The notes beneath the pieces were generated by a model. The model saw only the letters and a program-made list of their open reading frames with translations. It was not told where the DNA came from and searched no databases. A stretch of 64,000 nt of DNA from Rhizobium acidisoli (GTDB lineage Bacteria > Pseudomonadota > Alphaproteobacteria > Rhizobiales > Rhizobiaceae): the NCBI RefSeq assembly GCF_002531755.2, contig NZ_CP034998.1, forward strand, positions 1 to 64,000, in the 5' to 3' direction. The translations under genes and the position numbers were made by a program. The stretch's first letter is position 1. Every line of letters starts with the position of its first letter. Positions 54,543 through 63,284 of this stretch are shown piece by piece.

Positions 54543-54843
54543 GGGAATCCTCGGGCAAGGATGCGCCGAACGGGCATTCTCCGGCGCAGGAGCGAAGGCA
54601 TCGCCCCGTCATGGAGCCGCCGCCTGCAGCGCGGTGCATCTTTTAAAGACGCGCAAAGGACGCCGCAGCATTTGAATTATGCAGTGGACGCCGGATCAAA
54701 GGCATGTGTCACCGGCGACCAGCAGCAACATCGCCGCGGATCTGTTAAATTTGAATGAAACTTGAGCCGTGGGCCGCGGCAAAAAGGCAAGAATTCCCCT
54801 TAAAATTAAGGGCTCTGCCGGCGGCTTCGCAAAGAGACGCGGC
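54543..54843. other. 301-bp gene-free stretch upstream of the chemoreceptor
   Basis: This gap lies between the ribokinase stop and the chemoreceptor start. It holds the repeat at 54637-54695 and an AT-rich run around 54745-54815 (TTAAATTTGAATGAAA and CCTTAAAATTAAGG, the latter a palindrome). The chemoreceptor promoter should lie here on the minus strand, but I could not fix it. No gene was seen. Confidence 0.5.
54637..54695. repeat. Rhizobial intergenic repeat copy
   Basis: GTGCATCTTTTAAAGACGCG, CAAAGGACGCCGCAGCA and TTTGAATTATGCAGT form a string I recognise from gaps between genes in Rhizobium genomes (TCTACAGCGC...GACGCGCAAAGGACGCTGTAGCA...TTTGAATT). A shortened relative lies at 42110-42170. 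Repeat status is partly from memory and should be checked by counting copies. Confidence 0.45.
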
Positions 54844-55743
54844 TTATATCCTGGCTACGACGTCCTCACCCCGAGGGATCGAAGGCTGTGCCCCGGATTT
54901 GAGGCAGGCGAGTGAACCGGCAACGGCGGCACGGCGCAGCGCCGAGGCAAAATCCAGGCCCTCGTCGAGGCTCGCTGCGAAATAGCCGCAGAAAGTGTCA
55001 CCGGCGCCGACCGTGTCGACCGGTTCGATCTTCAGACCCTGCGCCCTTGAGATCGCCCCGTCGCGGATGGCGATGACGCCGTCGCCGCCAAGCGTCACGA
55101 TCAGCGTCTGGCCGGTTTCGGCATGCAGTCGTGTCAGGGCTGCTTCGCGCGCTGGTGTGTCCATGCCGTCCTGTCCGGCGAGCCGCTCGAACTCGGTCTC
55201 ATTGGCAATGACGATATCGGCAAGCCGGCCAAGACGCGGCGCATCGGGAATCAAGGGAGCAAGGTTGAGGATGCTGGTGACGCCCTTGGCGCGGGCGGCC
55301 GAGAGCGCGCGTTCGATGGCATCGGCCGGCACTTCGAACTGCAGCATCAGGATATCGCCTTCCGTCATGCCGCCGATTGCCGTCTCGGCATCGTTGGGGG
55401 TGACCAGGCCATTGGCGCCGGGAACGACGGCAATCATGTTTTCGCCGTCGCCGCCGACAAGGATCAGCGCCGTGCCGGTGGGACCGTCGACATGCTTGAC
55501 CAGAGAAAGATCGGTTCCCGCATCATCGAGCAGGGCAAGGGCATCGGCGGCGAAGCTATCCTTGCCGACAGCGCCGGCCATATGGACATAGCGGCCGGCG
55601 CGCCGCGCGGCCAGCGCCTGGTTGGCGCCCTTGCCGCCGGCAGCGGTGGCAAAACCATTGCCGGCCACCGTCTCGCCGGGCTTCGGCAGACGTTCGGTGG
55701 TGGCGATGAGATCCATGTTGATGGACCCGAAAACTGTGATCAT
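54844..55743 (-). CDS. rbsK: Ribokinase (PfkB family)
   Basis: Ribokinase makes ribose-5-phosphate from ribose and ATP. MITVFGSINMDLIATTERLPKPGETV is the characteristic start, AAGGKGANQALAARR is the PfkB substrate motif, NETEFERL is the conserved NxxE region, and VDTVGAGDTFCGYFAA holds the catalytic Asp with the anion hole. The ATG at 55743 gives 299 residues; 13 further upstream codons are open but unlike ribokinase. No ribose transport genes are adjacent. It lies 51 bases after rmuC on the same strand. It could feed on ribose released by the nucleoside hydrolase at 7848 (inference). Confidence 0.93.
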   Translation of the reverse strand: MITVFGSINMDLIATTERLPKPGETVAGNGFATAAGGKGANQALAARRAGRYVHMAGAVGKDSFAADALALLDDAGTDLSLVKHVDGPTGTALILVGGDGENMIAVVPGANGLVTPNDAETAIGGMTEGDILMLQFEVPADAIERALSAARAKGVTSILNLAPLIPDAPRLGRLADIVIANETEFERLAGQDGMDTPAREAALTRLHAETGQTLIVTLGGDGVIAIRDGAISRAQGLKIEPVDTVGAGDTFCGYFAASLDEGLDFASALRRAAVAGSLACLKSGAQPSIPRGEDVVARI

Positions 55744-55794
55744 CAGGGGTGTCCCGTCCTTTGGCGCATGCGGGCGAGACACTGCCCGAAGCGG

Positions 55795-57018
55795 TCACTC
55801 TTCGTCAACCACCCTGAGCTTGAGAAGACCGGTGCGGCTTTCCACCGATTTGGCTGCGGGTTCGGCGTCGCGGCCCGGTTTGCTGTCGCCGCCGGCCTCG
55901 AATTCCAGCGCTTCGATCTTGGCGCCGCGCTTGGTCAGTTTGTCGGCCGAGGTAACGACCATGTCGATATCCTTCTGCGCCATGGCAAAATGGCCCTGCA
56001 GCTTGCGCACCCGCTCATCGAGGCGGCCGAGATCGTCCATCAGGATCGCCACTTCGCCCTGGATCAGATGCGCCTGCGCCCGCATGCGCTGATCCTTGAG
56101 CACGGCCTGGATCACCTGGATCGACAGCATCAGCAGCGACGGCGAGACGATGACGATGCGCGCGCGGTGCGCCTTCTGCACCACCGGCTCGAAGTTTTCG
56201 TGGATCTCGGCGAAGATCGATTCCGACGGCACGAAGAGAAAGGCCGTATCCTGGGTTTCCCCCTGGATCAGGTATTTCTCGGAAATGTCCCTTATATGGA
56301 CCTCCATGTCGCGGCGGAACTGCTGGCCGGCGATCTTGCCGGCCTCCGGGCTGCCGGCGTCGCGGATCGCGTTCCAGGCTTCGAGCGGAAATTTCGCATC
56401 GATCACCAGCGGCGGCGCGCCGTTCGGCATGCGGATCGTGCAGTCCGGCCGGGAGCCGTTCGACAGCGTCTGCTGAAAGGCATAGGCGCCCATCGGCAGG
56501 CCGTCGGCAACGATGGTTTCCATTCGCGACTGGCCGAAGGCGCCGCGCGTCTGTTTGTTGGACAGAATGGCCTGCAGCCCGACGACATCCTTGGCAAGCG
56601 TCTGAATATTGTTCTGCGCCGCATCGATCACCGCCAGCCGCTCCTGCAGCCGCTGCAGATTCTCATGCGTCGATTTGGTCTGCTCGGTGATCGTCGAGTT
56701 GACGCGCTGCGACATGCCGTCGAGGCGTTGGCTGATCGCCTGGTTGAGCTCGCTCTGCCGCGCGCCGAAGACTTCGGTCATCGCCGCGATACGGCCTTGC
56801 ATCTCCGCCTGGATCTTCAGAAGCTCGGCCATGCGCGCCTCGCTTTCTCCAGCGCGAAAACTCGCTTCCTCGGCCTGCTCGCGGCGAAGACTTGCGCCCC
56901 GCAGCAGAAGCACGATGACCAGAAGGATGAGGGCCAGGAGAATGCCGCCGGCAAGCGCCAGCATGGCCGGGCTGATCGAGGCAAACGACAGAGTGAACGA
57001 ATCGGAATTGACGGACAT
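55795..57018 (-). CDS. rmuC: DNA recombination protein RmuC
   Basis: RmuC limits inversions between short inverted repeats and contains a restriction-endonuclease-like fold. The protein has an N-terminal membrane helix (ISPAMLALAGGILLALILLVIVLLL), a long coiled coil (about residues 40-150) and the RmuC domain with IDAKFPLEAWNAI, FVPSESIFAEI and SPSLLMLSIQVIQAVLKD. Length is 407 residues. It is divergent from def, with 290 bases between them holding only a poor hairpin (57234-57271) and no further gene I can support. Confidence 0.93.
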   Translation of the reverse strand: MSVNSDSFTLSFASISPAMLALAGGILLALILLVIVLLLRGASLRREQAEEASFRAGESEARMAELLKIQAEMQGRIAAMTEVFGARQSELNQAISQRLDGMSQRVNSTITEQTKSTHENLQRLQERLAVIDAAQNNIQTLAKDVVGLQAILSNKQTRGAFGQSRMETIVADGLPMGAYAFQQTLSNGSRPDCTIRMPNGAPPLVIDAKFPLEAWNAIRDAGSPEAGKIAGQQFRRDMEVHIRDISEKYLIQGETQDTAFLFVPSESIFAEIHENFEPVVQKAHRARIVIVSPSLLMLSIQVIQAVLKDQRMRAQAHLIQGEVAILMDDLGRLDERVRKLQGHFAMAQKDIDMVVTSADKLTKRGAKIEALEFEAGGDSKPGRDAEPAAKSVESRTGLLKLRVVDEE

Positions 57019-57308
57019 GCCGCAACCATACCAGAAGAGACGGCAATATATAGATCAAAACGTGAACGGAATTGGCGGTCCCCAATATCCTCGCAGGCAG
57101 CGGCTCCTGCCGGCGCCTGCGGAAAATTGCGGCTCGATCGAACGATTTCGCGTGTCGGCGAGGATTGTGCCGTCCTGGCTCAAAAGTCTGCCAGCTCGGC
57201 CAGCGGCCCGCGGCGAATATGGCGAAATTCCGGGCGGGGATGCAAAAAAGCGTCTTCCCCGCCTGCCGGATAATTCCATAGTCGGAAAAGATGGGTTATG
57301 GGAACGCC

Positions 57309-57824
57309 ATGACCATCAAGCCACTCATCATTCTTCCCGATCCTATTCTCCGCCAGGCCTCCAAGCCGATCGAGCGGGTCGATGCCGATCTGCAGCGTCT
57401 TGCCGACGATATGCTGGAAACCATGTACGACGCGCCGGGCATCGGCCTTGCGGCGATCCAGATCGGCGTGCCGCGCCGCATGCTGGTCATCGACGTGTCG
57501 CGCGAGGGCGAGGAAAAGCAGCCGCAGGTCTTCATCAACCCGGAGATCGTCAAATCCTCCGACGAGCGCTCGGTCTATGAGGAAGGCTGCCTGTCTATCC
57601 CGGATTATTATGCCGAGGTCGAACGCCCCGCTGTCGTCTCGGTCAAATTTCTCGACCGGAACGGCAAGGAACAGACGGTGGAAGCCGATGGCCTGCTCGC
57701 CACCTGCCTGCAGCACGAGATCGACCATCTGAACGGCGTACTGTTCATCGATTATATCTCGCGGCTGAAGCGGGAGATGGTGATCAAGAAGTTCACCAAG
57801 GCGGCAAAGTCCAAGGCGCTCTGA
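57309..57824 (+). CDS. def: Peptide deformylase
   Basis: Def removes the formyl group from nascent N-termini. All three metal-site motifs are present: [10 protein letters not shown] (motif 1), EEGCLSIPD (motif 2, Cys ligand) and [13 protein letters not shown] (motif 3, two His ligands and catalytic Glu). The start at 57309 gives 171 residues with GGGAACGCC before it; an in-frame ATG six codons upstream is possible. In most bacteria fmt follows def at once. Here a toxin-antitoxin pair of about 700 bases separates them. Confidence 0.96.
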   Translation: MTIKPLIILPDPILRQASKPIERVDADLQRLADDMLETMYDAPGIGLAAIQIGVPRRMLVIDVSREGEEKQPQVFINPEIVKSSDERSVYEEGCLSIPDYYAEVERPAVVSVKFLDRNGKEQTVEADGLLATCLQHEIDHLNGVLFIDYISRLKREMVIKKFTKAAKSKAL

Positions 57825-57832
57825 GCATCGCA

Positions 57833-57861
57833 TTGAAATTTCGTTGGCGAGGCATTATGAT
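57833..57861 (+). promoter_or_regulatory. Promoter of the vapBC module
   Basis: TTGAAA (57833-57838), a 17-base spacer, then TATGAT (57856-57861) is one of the best sigma-70 matches in the window. Its -10 element lies inside the left arm of the 25-bp palindrome at 57854-57878, so occupancy of that site would block RNA polymerase. Confidence 0.65.
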
Positions 57862-57878
57862 ATCACTGATATCATAAT
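57854..57878. promoter_or_regulatory. Perfect 25-bp palindromic operator of the vapBC module
   Basis: The arms ATTATGATATCA (57854-57865) and TGATATCATAAT (57867-57878) are exact complements around a single C. The site covers the -10 element and lies 10 bases before the antitoxin start. VapB/FitA-type antitoxins are known to bind such inverted repeats with their toxin and repress their own operon. Confidence 0.75.
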
Positions 57879-57888
57879 GGAGGTGCCG

Positions 57889-58173
57889 ATGGGTGACCTG
57901 CTGATCAGAAATATTTCCGAAGCAATGAAGCGAGACATTGCGGAAGCGGCCCAGCGCAGCGGAAACAGTCTTTCGGGCGAGGCCAAGGAGCTTTTGCGGG
58001 AAGCGCTTCACCGAAAGACCGGAGCGAAGCCCGAGACCGCAACGGTCTATAACGCAATACGCGCCGCTTTCGTAAGCGAGAACGCCGTAGACGATGAATT
58101 TGCGGCCATGATGGACGAAATCGAAGTCGCGCGGAAAAAGGATTTCGGCCGGCCGTTCGAGGATTTCGAATGA
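57889..58173 (+). CDS. VapB/FitA-type ribbon-helix-helix antitoxin
   Basis: The N-terminus MGDLLIRNISEAMKRDIAEAAQRSGNSLSGEAKELLREAL fits a FitA-like ribbon-helix-helix: a short strand (LLIRN) and two helices that bind DNA as a dimer. The acidic C-terminus ([27 protein letters not shown]) should wrap and inhibit the toxin. The ATG at 57889 has a GGAGG site 5 bases upstream, giving 94 residues; an ATG at 57877 (adding MEVP) overlaps the operator. It overlaps vapC by 4 bases. It is the first gene after def and has its own promoter. Confidence 0.85.
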   Translation: MGDLLIRNISEAMKRDIAEAAQRSGNSLSGEAKELLREALHRKTGAKPETATVYNAIRAAFVSENAVDDEFAAMMDEIEVARKKDFGRPFEDFE

Positions 58174-58592
58174 TCGTTCTCGATACCAATGTGGTTTCCG
58201 AGTTCGCCCGGCCATTGCCGAATGAAAATTTAAAGGCCTGGATGTTGCGGCAGGACGGCTCGAGAATCTGGCTTTGCACCGTCGGCTTGATGGAGCAGAT
58301 CTACGGAGCCGAAAGAGTTCTCTTGAAAACGGGATCGGACCGCTTCTTTCGCGCCATCGAGAATTTGGTAAAAGGCCAGTTTCGCGACCGTATCGCCGGC
58401 TGGGATCTGGAAGCCGCAATGGCAACCGGTCGCTTGCGGGCGAAACGCGAAAGCTTGGGGCGGCCGATTTCGGTCCAGGATGCGATGATTGCCGCCATCT
58501 GCCTTGCAAACGGCGCCACACTCGCGACCCGCAACACCAGAGATTTCGAGGGGCTTGATCTCAAGCTCGTAAACCCGTTTGAAGACGGCTGA
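58170..58592 (+). CDS. vapC: VapC/FitB-type PIN-domain ribonuclease toxin
   Basis: This 140-residue PIN domain is a metal-dependent RNase held inactive by the upstream antitoxin. The acidic site is complete: Asp5 (MIVLDTNV), Glu42 (GLMEQIYG), Asp104 (SVQDAMIAA) and Asp125 in [10 protein letters not shown]. Some enterobacterial VapC toxins cleave initiator tRNA; the target here is unknown. The start overlaps the antitoxin stop (ATGA). fmt begins 20 bases after its stop, so fmt and truA may be read from the vapBC promoter. Confidence 0.9.
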   Translation: MIVLDTNVVSEFARPLPNENLKAWMLRQDGSRIWLCTVGLMEQIYGAERVLLKTGSDRFFRAIENLVKGQFRDRIAGWDLEAAMATGRLRAKRESLGRPISVQDAMIAAICLANGATLATRNTRDFEGLDLKLVNPFEDG

Positions 58593-58612
58593 TCCTCAAT
58601 TGGCGAGATAGA

Positions 58613-59548
58613 ATGTCGCTTAGCATCATTTTCATGGGAACCCCCGAGTTCTCGGTTCCGACCCTGCGCCTGCTCGTCGATGCCGGGCACAGGATCGTCG
58701 CCGTCTACACGCAGCCGCCGCGGCCGGGCGGGCGGCGCGGGCTCGATCTGCAGAAATCGCCGGTGCATCAGGCGGCCGAGCTGCTCGGCCTGCCGGTCTT
58801 CACACCGGTCAATTTCAAAGATCCCGAGGAGCGCGAGAGGTTTGCCGCCCTCAAGGCCGATGTCGCCGTCGTCGTTGCGTATGGATTGCTGCTGCCGGAG
58901 GCGGTTTTGAACGGCACCCGCGACGGCTGCTATAACGGCCACGCCTCGCTGCTGCCCCGCTGGCGGGGTGCAGCACCCATCCAGCGGGCGATCATGGCGG
59001 GTGATGCGGAAACCGGCATGATGGTGATGAAGATGGACAAGGGCCTCGATACCGGCGCCGTGGCGCTGACCCGAACAGTCGAGATCGGCCCGAACATGAC
59101 GGCAGGCGAGCTGCACGACCGGCTGATGCACGTCGGTGCCAAGGCGATGGCGGAAGCCATGGTGAAGCTTGAAATGAAAGACCTGCCGCTGACGCCGCAG
59201 CGGCAAGATGGTGTGCTCTATGCTGCCAAGATCGACAAGGCCGAAACCCGCATCGATTTCGCCAGGCCTGCCCTGGATGTGCACAATCATATCCGTGGTC
59301 TTGCGCCATTTCCCGGCGCCTGGTTCGAGCTCGAAATCGGCGGCAAATCGGAGCGCGTGAAGGTGCTCGGCTCGGAGCTTGGTGAAGGCGAGGGGCCTGC
59401 CGGGCAATTGCTGAGCGACGATCTCGTGGTCGCCTGCGCCTCCGGTGCTGTGAGGCTTACCAGGCTGCAGAAGGCAGGCGGCAAGCCGCTGGCGGCGGCC
59501 GATTTCCTCAGGGGCACGCCGCTTGCCGCCGGCACGAGGCTTTCCTGA
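58613..59548 (+). CDS. fmt: Methionyl-tRNA formyltransferase
   Basis: Fmt formylates Met-tRNA-fMet using 10-formyl-tetrahydrofolate. [17 protein letters not shown] opens the protein. The catalytic motif is [22 protein letters not shown] (Asn, His and nearby Asp), followed by [11 protein letters not shown]. The C-terminal OB-like domain covers about residues 205-311. Length is 311 residues. Its stop shares a base with the truA start (TGATG). It is the downstream partner of def but follows vapC here by 20 bases. Confidence 0.96.
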   Translation: MSLSIIFMGTPEFSVPTLRLLVDAGHRIVAVYTQPPRPGGRRGLDLQKSPVHQAAELLGLPVFTPVNFKDPEERERFAALKADVAVVVAYGLLLPEAVLNGTRDGCYNGHASLLPRWRGAAPIQRAIMAGDAETGMMVMKMDKGLDTGAVALTRTVEIGPNMTAGELHDRLMHVGAKAMAEAMVKLEMKDLPLTPQRQDGVLYAAKIDKAETRIDFARPALDVHNHIRGLAPFPGAWFELEIGGKSERVKVLGSELGEGEGPAGQLLSDDLVVACASGAVRLTRLQKAGGKPLAAADFLRGTPLAAGTRLS

Positions 59549-60348
59549 TGCCGCGTTTCCGCATGACCGTCGAATATGACGGCGGCCCCTATGTCGGCTG
59601 GCAGCGGCAGGAGAACGGCCCCTCGGTACAGGGCGCGATCGAAGCCGCAGTGCTGTCGCTGACCGGCGAGACCGTTTCGATCCGCGGCGCCGGCCGCACC
59701 GATTCCGGCGTCCACGCCATGGGCCAGGTGATCCATGCCGACCTGTCGAAGGCATGGTCGCCGTACCAGCTGCAGAATGCCTTGAACGCGCATCTGAGGC
59801 TTGCCGGCGAGCGTGTTTCCATTCTCGATGTCGAGGCGGTTGCGGAATTCTTCGATGCCCGTTTCTCGGCGCTGCGCCGCCATTATCTCTATCGCATCGT
59901 CAGCCGCAAGGCGCCGCTGGCGCTTGAAGCCGGCAAGGCCTGGTGGGTGCCGAAGGTGCTCGACCACGAGGTCATGCACGCCGCCGCCCAGAGGCTGGTC
60001 GGCCGGCACGATTTCTCCACCTTCCGCGCCGCCCACTGCCAGGCAAACAGCCCCGTGCGCACGCTCGACCGGCTGGATGTGACGCGCAACGGCGAGCTGA
60101 TCGAGATCCGCGCCACGGCGCAGAGTTTTCTACACAACCAGATCCGCTCCTTCGCCGGAACGCTGAAACTCGCCGGCGAAGGCAAATGGACGCCTGACGA
60201 TGTCGAGGCCGCCCTTGCGGCGCGAGACCGCAAGGCCTGCGGCCCGGTGGCGCCGCCCGACGGGCTCTATTTCCTGCAGGTGGATTATCCTGAGGTGATC
60301 GTCGACCGGCGCAGGCCGGTCAGCGAGACCGATGACGATCAATCGTAA
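59548..60348 (+). CDS. truA: tRNA pseudouridine(38-40) synthase TruA
   Basis: TruA makes pseudouridine at positions 38-40 of t[22 protein letters not shown] is the N-terminal motif. The catalytic Asp lies in [16 protein letters not shown], and [36 protein letters not shown] and [19 protein letters not shown] follow. Length is 266 residues. It is translationally coupled to fmt by a one-base overlap and ends 6 bases from a convergent gene. Confidence 0.96.
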   Translation: MPRFRMTVEYDGGPYVGWQRQENGPSVQGAIEAAVLSLTGETVSIRGAGRTDSGVHAMGQVIHADLSKAWSPYQLQNALNAHLRLAGERVSILDVEAVAEFFDARFSALRRHYLYRIVSRKAPLALEAGKAWWVPKVLDHEVMHAAAQRLVGRHDFSTFRAAHCQANSPVRTLDRLDVTRNGELIEIRATAQSFLHNQIRSFAGTLKLAGEGKWTPDDVEAALAARDRKACGPVAPPDGLYFLQVDYPEVIVDRRRPVSETDDDQS

Positions 60349-60354
60349 GCGCGA

Positions 60355-60951
60355 TCACACCGGATAGATGCCGAGGAAGTGCTGCAGATATTCCGAAAGG
60401 ATCATCGATGGCACCAGCAGCACCAGCGTCATCGCCCCGACCATCAGCGGGTGACCATGGCAGATCATCCGCAGGATGCGCGCCAGCACGAAGACCTGCG
60501 CCAGCATGAAGGCGAGCAGCAGCAGCGAGACAAGGCCGACGGAGCCGGGAAGGAAGACCACCATCGCCAGCAGCAGTCCGTTGATATAGGAGAGCGGCAC
60601 GCCGAGCCAGTTGACGCTGACGACGACAGGGGCGAAACGCTCACCCATACGGAAGGCAAGCAGCAGCAGTCCGGCAAAAACCAGCGGCACGAACCAGTTG
60701 GCGAGCTCGACGAAGCCGAGCCTGAGATAGAAGGCAAAGCCGACATCGGCTTCCGGCGGCATCGACCGCAGAAAGACCTGCCGCCACCAGAGCCAGGAAA
60801 TGCCCATCGGCGGCAGGCACCAGGCGATCGCCCAGAAAGAGCGGTTGACGCCGCGCTCGGACAAATCGAGGTAGCGGAAGCCGCGCGGATCCAGCCGGAT
60901 CAGCAGCCAGAGGCCTGCCAGATAGTATTGGACTTCCCTAAGCCCCGGCAT
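60355..60951 (-). CDS. Multi-pass membrane protein of unknown function
   Basis: I do not recognise this 198-residue protein. About five to six hydrophobic helices are visible ([42 protein letters not shown] and [20 protein letters not shown] among them), with [20 protein letters not shown] near the N-terminus. Few charged residues lie in the helices, so a scaffold or small transporter is possible. The ATG at 60951 overlaps the end of dapE by 14 bases; a longer TTG start is less likely. Coupling to dapE suggests co-expression but does not show a lysine-pathway role. Confidence 0.7.
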   Translation of the reverse strand: MPGLREVQYYLAGLWLLIRLDPRGFRYLDLSERGVNRSFWAIAWCLPPMGISWLWWRQVFLRSMPPEADVGFAFYLRLGFVELANWFVPLVFAGLLLLAFRMGERFAPVVVSVNWLGVPLSYINGLLLAMVVFLPGSVGLVSLLLLAFMLAQVFVLARILRMICHGHPLMVGAMTLVLLVPSMILSEYLQHFLGIYPV

Positions 60952-62131
60952 TGGCGAACCAGTGGGCAATGAAGGTCTCGTAGATCGCCGTCAGCGTCTC
61001 CAGATCGGAAACGGCGACGCGCTCGTCGACCATGTGCATCGTCTGGCCGACGAGGCCGAACTCGACGACCGGGCAATAATCCTTGATGAAGCGTGCATCC
61101 GACGTGCCGCCGGTGGTCGAAAGCGCCGGCGAGCGGCCGGTCACACCTTCGACGGCTGAGGACAGCGAGGCGATCAGGGCATTGTTGCGGGTCAGAAAGA
61201 CATGGCTCGGCCGGTCGGCCCAGACGATATCGTATTTCACCGGTTCGCGGCCCGGCCGCAGCCGGCCGTCGCCGGCGGCGGTGTCGAGGCGCCGCAGGAT
61301 TTCGGCGCGCAGCGTCTCGGCCGTCCAGCTGTCGTTGAAGCGGATGTTGAAGCTGGCCGATGCCTTGGCCGGAATGACGTTGGTCGCCGGATTGCCGACA
61401 TCGACCGTGGTCACCTCGAGGTTCGAGGGCTGGAAATCGTTGGTGCCGCCGTCGAAGGGCGGATCCATCAGCGCCTGCGTCAGCTGCAGCATGCCGCGCA
61501 CCGGATTGTCGGCAAGATGCGGATAGGCGGCATGACCCTGGACGCCGTGCACGGTGATCTTGCCCGACAGCGAGCCGCGCCGGCCGATCTTGATCATGTC
61601 GCCGAGCCTGTCCGGATTGGTGGGCTCGCCGACCAGGCAGGCATCCCAGCGTTCGCCGCGTTCGGCCGCCCACTGCAGGAGCTTGATTGTGCCGTTGATT
61701 GCCGGGCCTTCCTCATCGCCGGTGATCAGGAAGGAAATCGAGCCCTTGGGCGGCCCGTTCTTTTCGATATGGCGGGCGACGGCGGCGACGAAGCAGGCAA
61801 TGCCGCCCTTCATGTCGACGGCGCCGCGGCCGAAGAGCTCGCCCTTCGATATCTCGGCCGCAAAGGGCGGATGGGTCCAGGCGGCCTCGTCGCCGACCGG
61901 CACGACATCGGTATGGCCGGCAAACATCAGATGCGGGCCGTCCTTGCCGAGACGGGCATAGAGGTTTTCAATATCGGCGGTTCCCGCTTCGCTCGCTTTC
62001 ACCTTGTCGACGGTGAAGCCGAGCGGCGCAAGCATAGCGTCGAGCGCCGACAGGGCGCCACCTTCGGCTGGAGTTACCGAGGGGCAGCGAATCAGCGTCT
62101 GAAGATTGGCGACGGGATCGGTAGCGGTCAT
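60938..62131 (-). CDS. dapE: Succinyl-diaminopimelate desuccinylase
   Basis: DapE hydrolyses N-succinyl-L,L-diaminopimelate in the succinylase branch to lysine and meso-DAP. The dinuclear-zinc M20 motifs are present: [14 protein letters not shown] (His ligand and Asp), [15 protein letters not shown] (bridging Asp), [13 protein letters not shown] (catalytic Glu pair) and [11 protein letters not shown] near the C-terminus. Length is 397 residues. It follows dapD by 99 bases on the same strand, so two steps of the pathway lie together. Confidence 0.96.
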   Translation of the reverse strand: MTATDPVANLQTLIRCPSVTPAEGGALSALDAMLAPLGFTVDKVKASEAGTADIENLYARLGKDGPHLMFAGHTDVVPVGDEAAWTHPPFAAEISKGELFGRGAVDMKGGIACFVAAVARHIEKNGPPKGSISFLITGDEEGPAINGTIKLLQWAAERGERWDACLVGEPTNPDRLGDMIKIGRRGSLSGKITVHGVQGHAAYPHLADNPVRGMLQLTQALMDPPFDGGTNDFQPSNLEVTTVDVGNPATNVIPAKASASFNIRFNDSWTAETLRAEILRRLDTAAGDGRLRPGREPVKYDIVWADRPSHVFLTRNNALIASLSSAVEGVTGRSPALSTTGGTSDARFIKDYCPVVEFGLVGQTMHMVDERVAVSDLETLTAIYETFIAHWFANAGA

Positions 62132-62230
62132 GGCGTCGAACTATCCGGCGGGAATGGCAAAGACATGGCAAGGCGGCGGCGCCTCGCGTAAAAGACGCCG
62201 CCTGTTTACCGGATCAATGTCCTGGTGTCA

Positions 62231-63091
62231 TCAATCTCTGAGCAGCTCGTTGATGCCGGTCTTGGATCGGGTCTGTTCATCGACGCGTTTGACGATGACG
62301 GCGCAGTAGAGATGCGGCGCCGGCTTGCCGTTGCCCATGGTCGCATTGCCCGACGGCATCGAGCCGGCGACGACGACCGAATAGGGCGGCACTTCGCCGT
62401 AGCTCACTTCGCCGGTGGCGCGGTCGACGATCTTGGTCGACTTGCCGATAAAGACGCCCATGCCGAGCACCGAGCCTTCGCGGACGATGCAGCCTTCGAC
62501 CACCTCGGAGCGGGCGCCGATGAAGCAATTGTCTTCGATGATCGTCGGGCCGGCCTGCATCGGCTCCAGCACGCCGCCGATGCCGACGCCGCCGGAGAGA
62601 TGCACATGTTTGCCGATCTGCGCGCAGGAGCCGACCGTCGCCCAGGTGTCGACCATCGTGCCTTCGCCGACATAGGCGCCGAGGTTGACGAAGGAGGGCA
62701 TCAGGATGGCGTTCGGGGCGATATAGGCCGAGCGGCGCACGACGCAGTTCGGCACGGCGCGAAAGCCGGCGGCGCGGAAATGGTTCTCGCCCCAGCCCTC
62801 GAATTTCGAAGGCACCTTGTCCCACCAGGTGGAATTGCCCGAGCCGCCCTTGACCACGTCCATGTCGTTGAGGCGGAAGGACAGGAGCACGGCCTTCTTC
62901 AGCCACTGATTGACCGTCCAGGCGCCGTCGGCGCCGCGTGTTGCGACACGAACCTTGCCGGCATCGAGCAGGTCGAGCGCTGCTTCGACCGCATCGCGAA
63001 CTTCGCCCTTGGTCGACGTGTTCACATTGTCGCGATTGTCGAAGGCGGCTTCGATGGTCTTTTCGAGGGATGCGAGGTCGGTGGCGCTCAT
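62231..63091 (-). CDS. dapD: Tetrahydrodipicolinate N-succinyltransferase
   Basis: DapD uses succinyl-CoA to acylate tetrahydrodipicolinate, the committed step of the succinylase branch. The left-handed beta-helix of hexapeptide repeats is plain from about residue 110 ([55 protein letters not shown]). The N-terminal helical domain covers 1-100. Length is 286 residues. It is divergent from the LOG-family gene, with 193 bases between them. Confidence 0.96.
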   Translation of the reverse strand: MSATDLASLEKTIEAAFDNRDNVNTSTKGEVRDAVEAALDLLDAGKVRVATRGADGAWTVNQWLKKAVLLSFRLNDMDVVKGGSGNSTWWDKVPSKFEGWGENHFRAAGFRAVPNCVVRRSAYIAPNAILMPSFVNLGAYVGEGTMVDTWATVGSCAQIGKHVHLSGGVGIGGVLEPMQAGPTIIEDNCFIGARSEVVEGCIVREGSVLGMGVFIGKSTKIVDRATGEVSYGEVPPYSVVVAGSMPSGNATMGNGKPAPHLYCAVIVKRVDEQTRSKTGINELLRD

Positions 63092-63284
63092 GAGAATTCC
63101 TTAAACTTCGATCTTTATCGTGGAGACGGCGGAGTCTCCGGAATGCGGTTGGCAGGGATTTATCCTGCTCTACAGCATGCAGCCGTAGAACGGAATGATT
63201 TTTCCAACAAGATCATACTTGGATTCAAGGCGTTATAGCGACATATCCGGCTTTGAAGCCGGCAAGACTGAAAGGCATTTCGAC

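Noticed and set aside
57055..57279. A 74-codon minus-strand frame upstream of rmuC
   Set aside because: Its composition is Arg/Gly-rich, without any family resemblance or start signal; it looks like non-coding GC-rich sequence.
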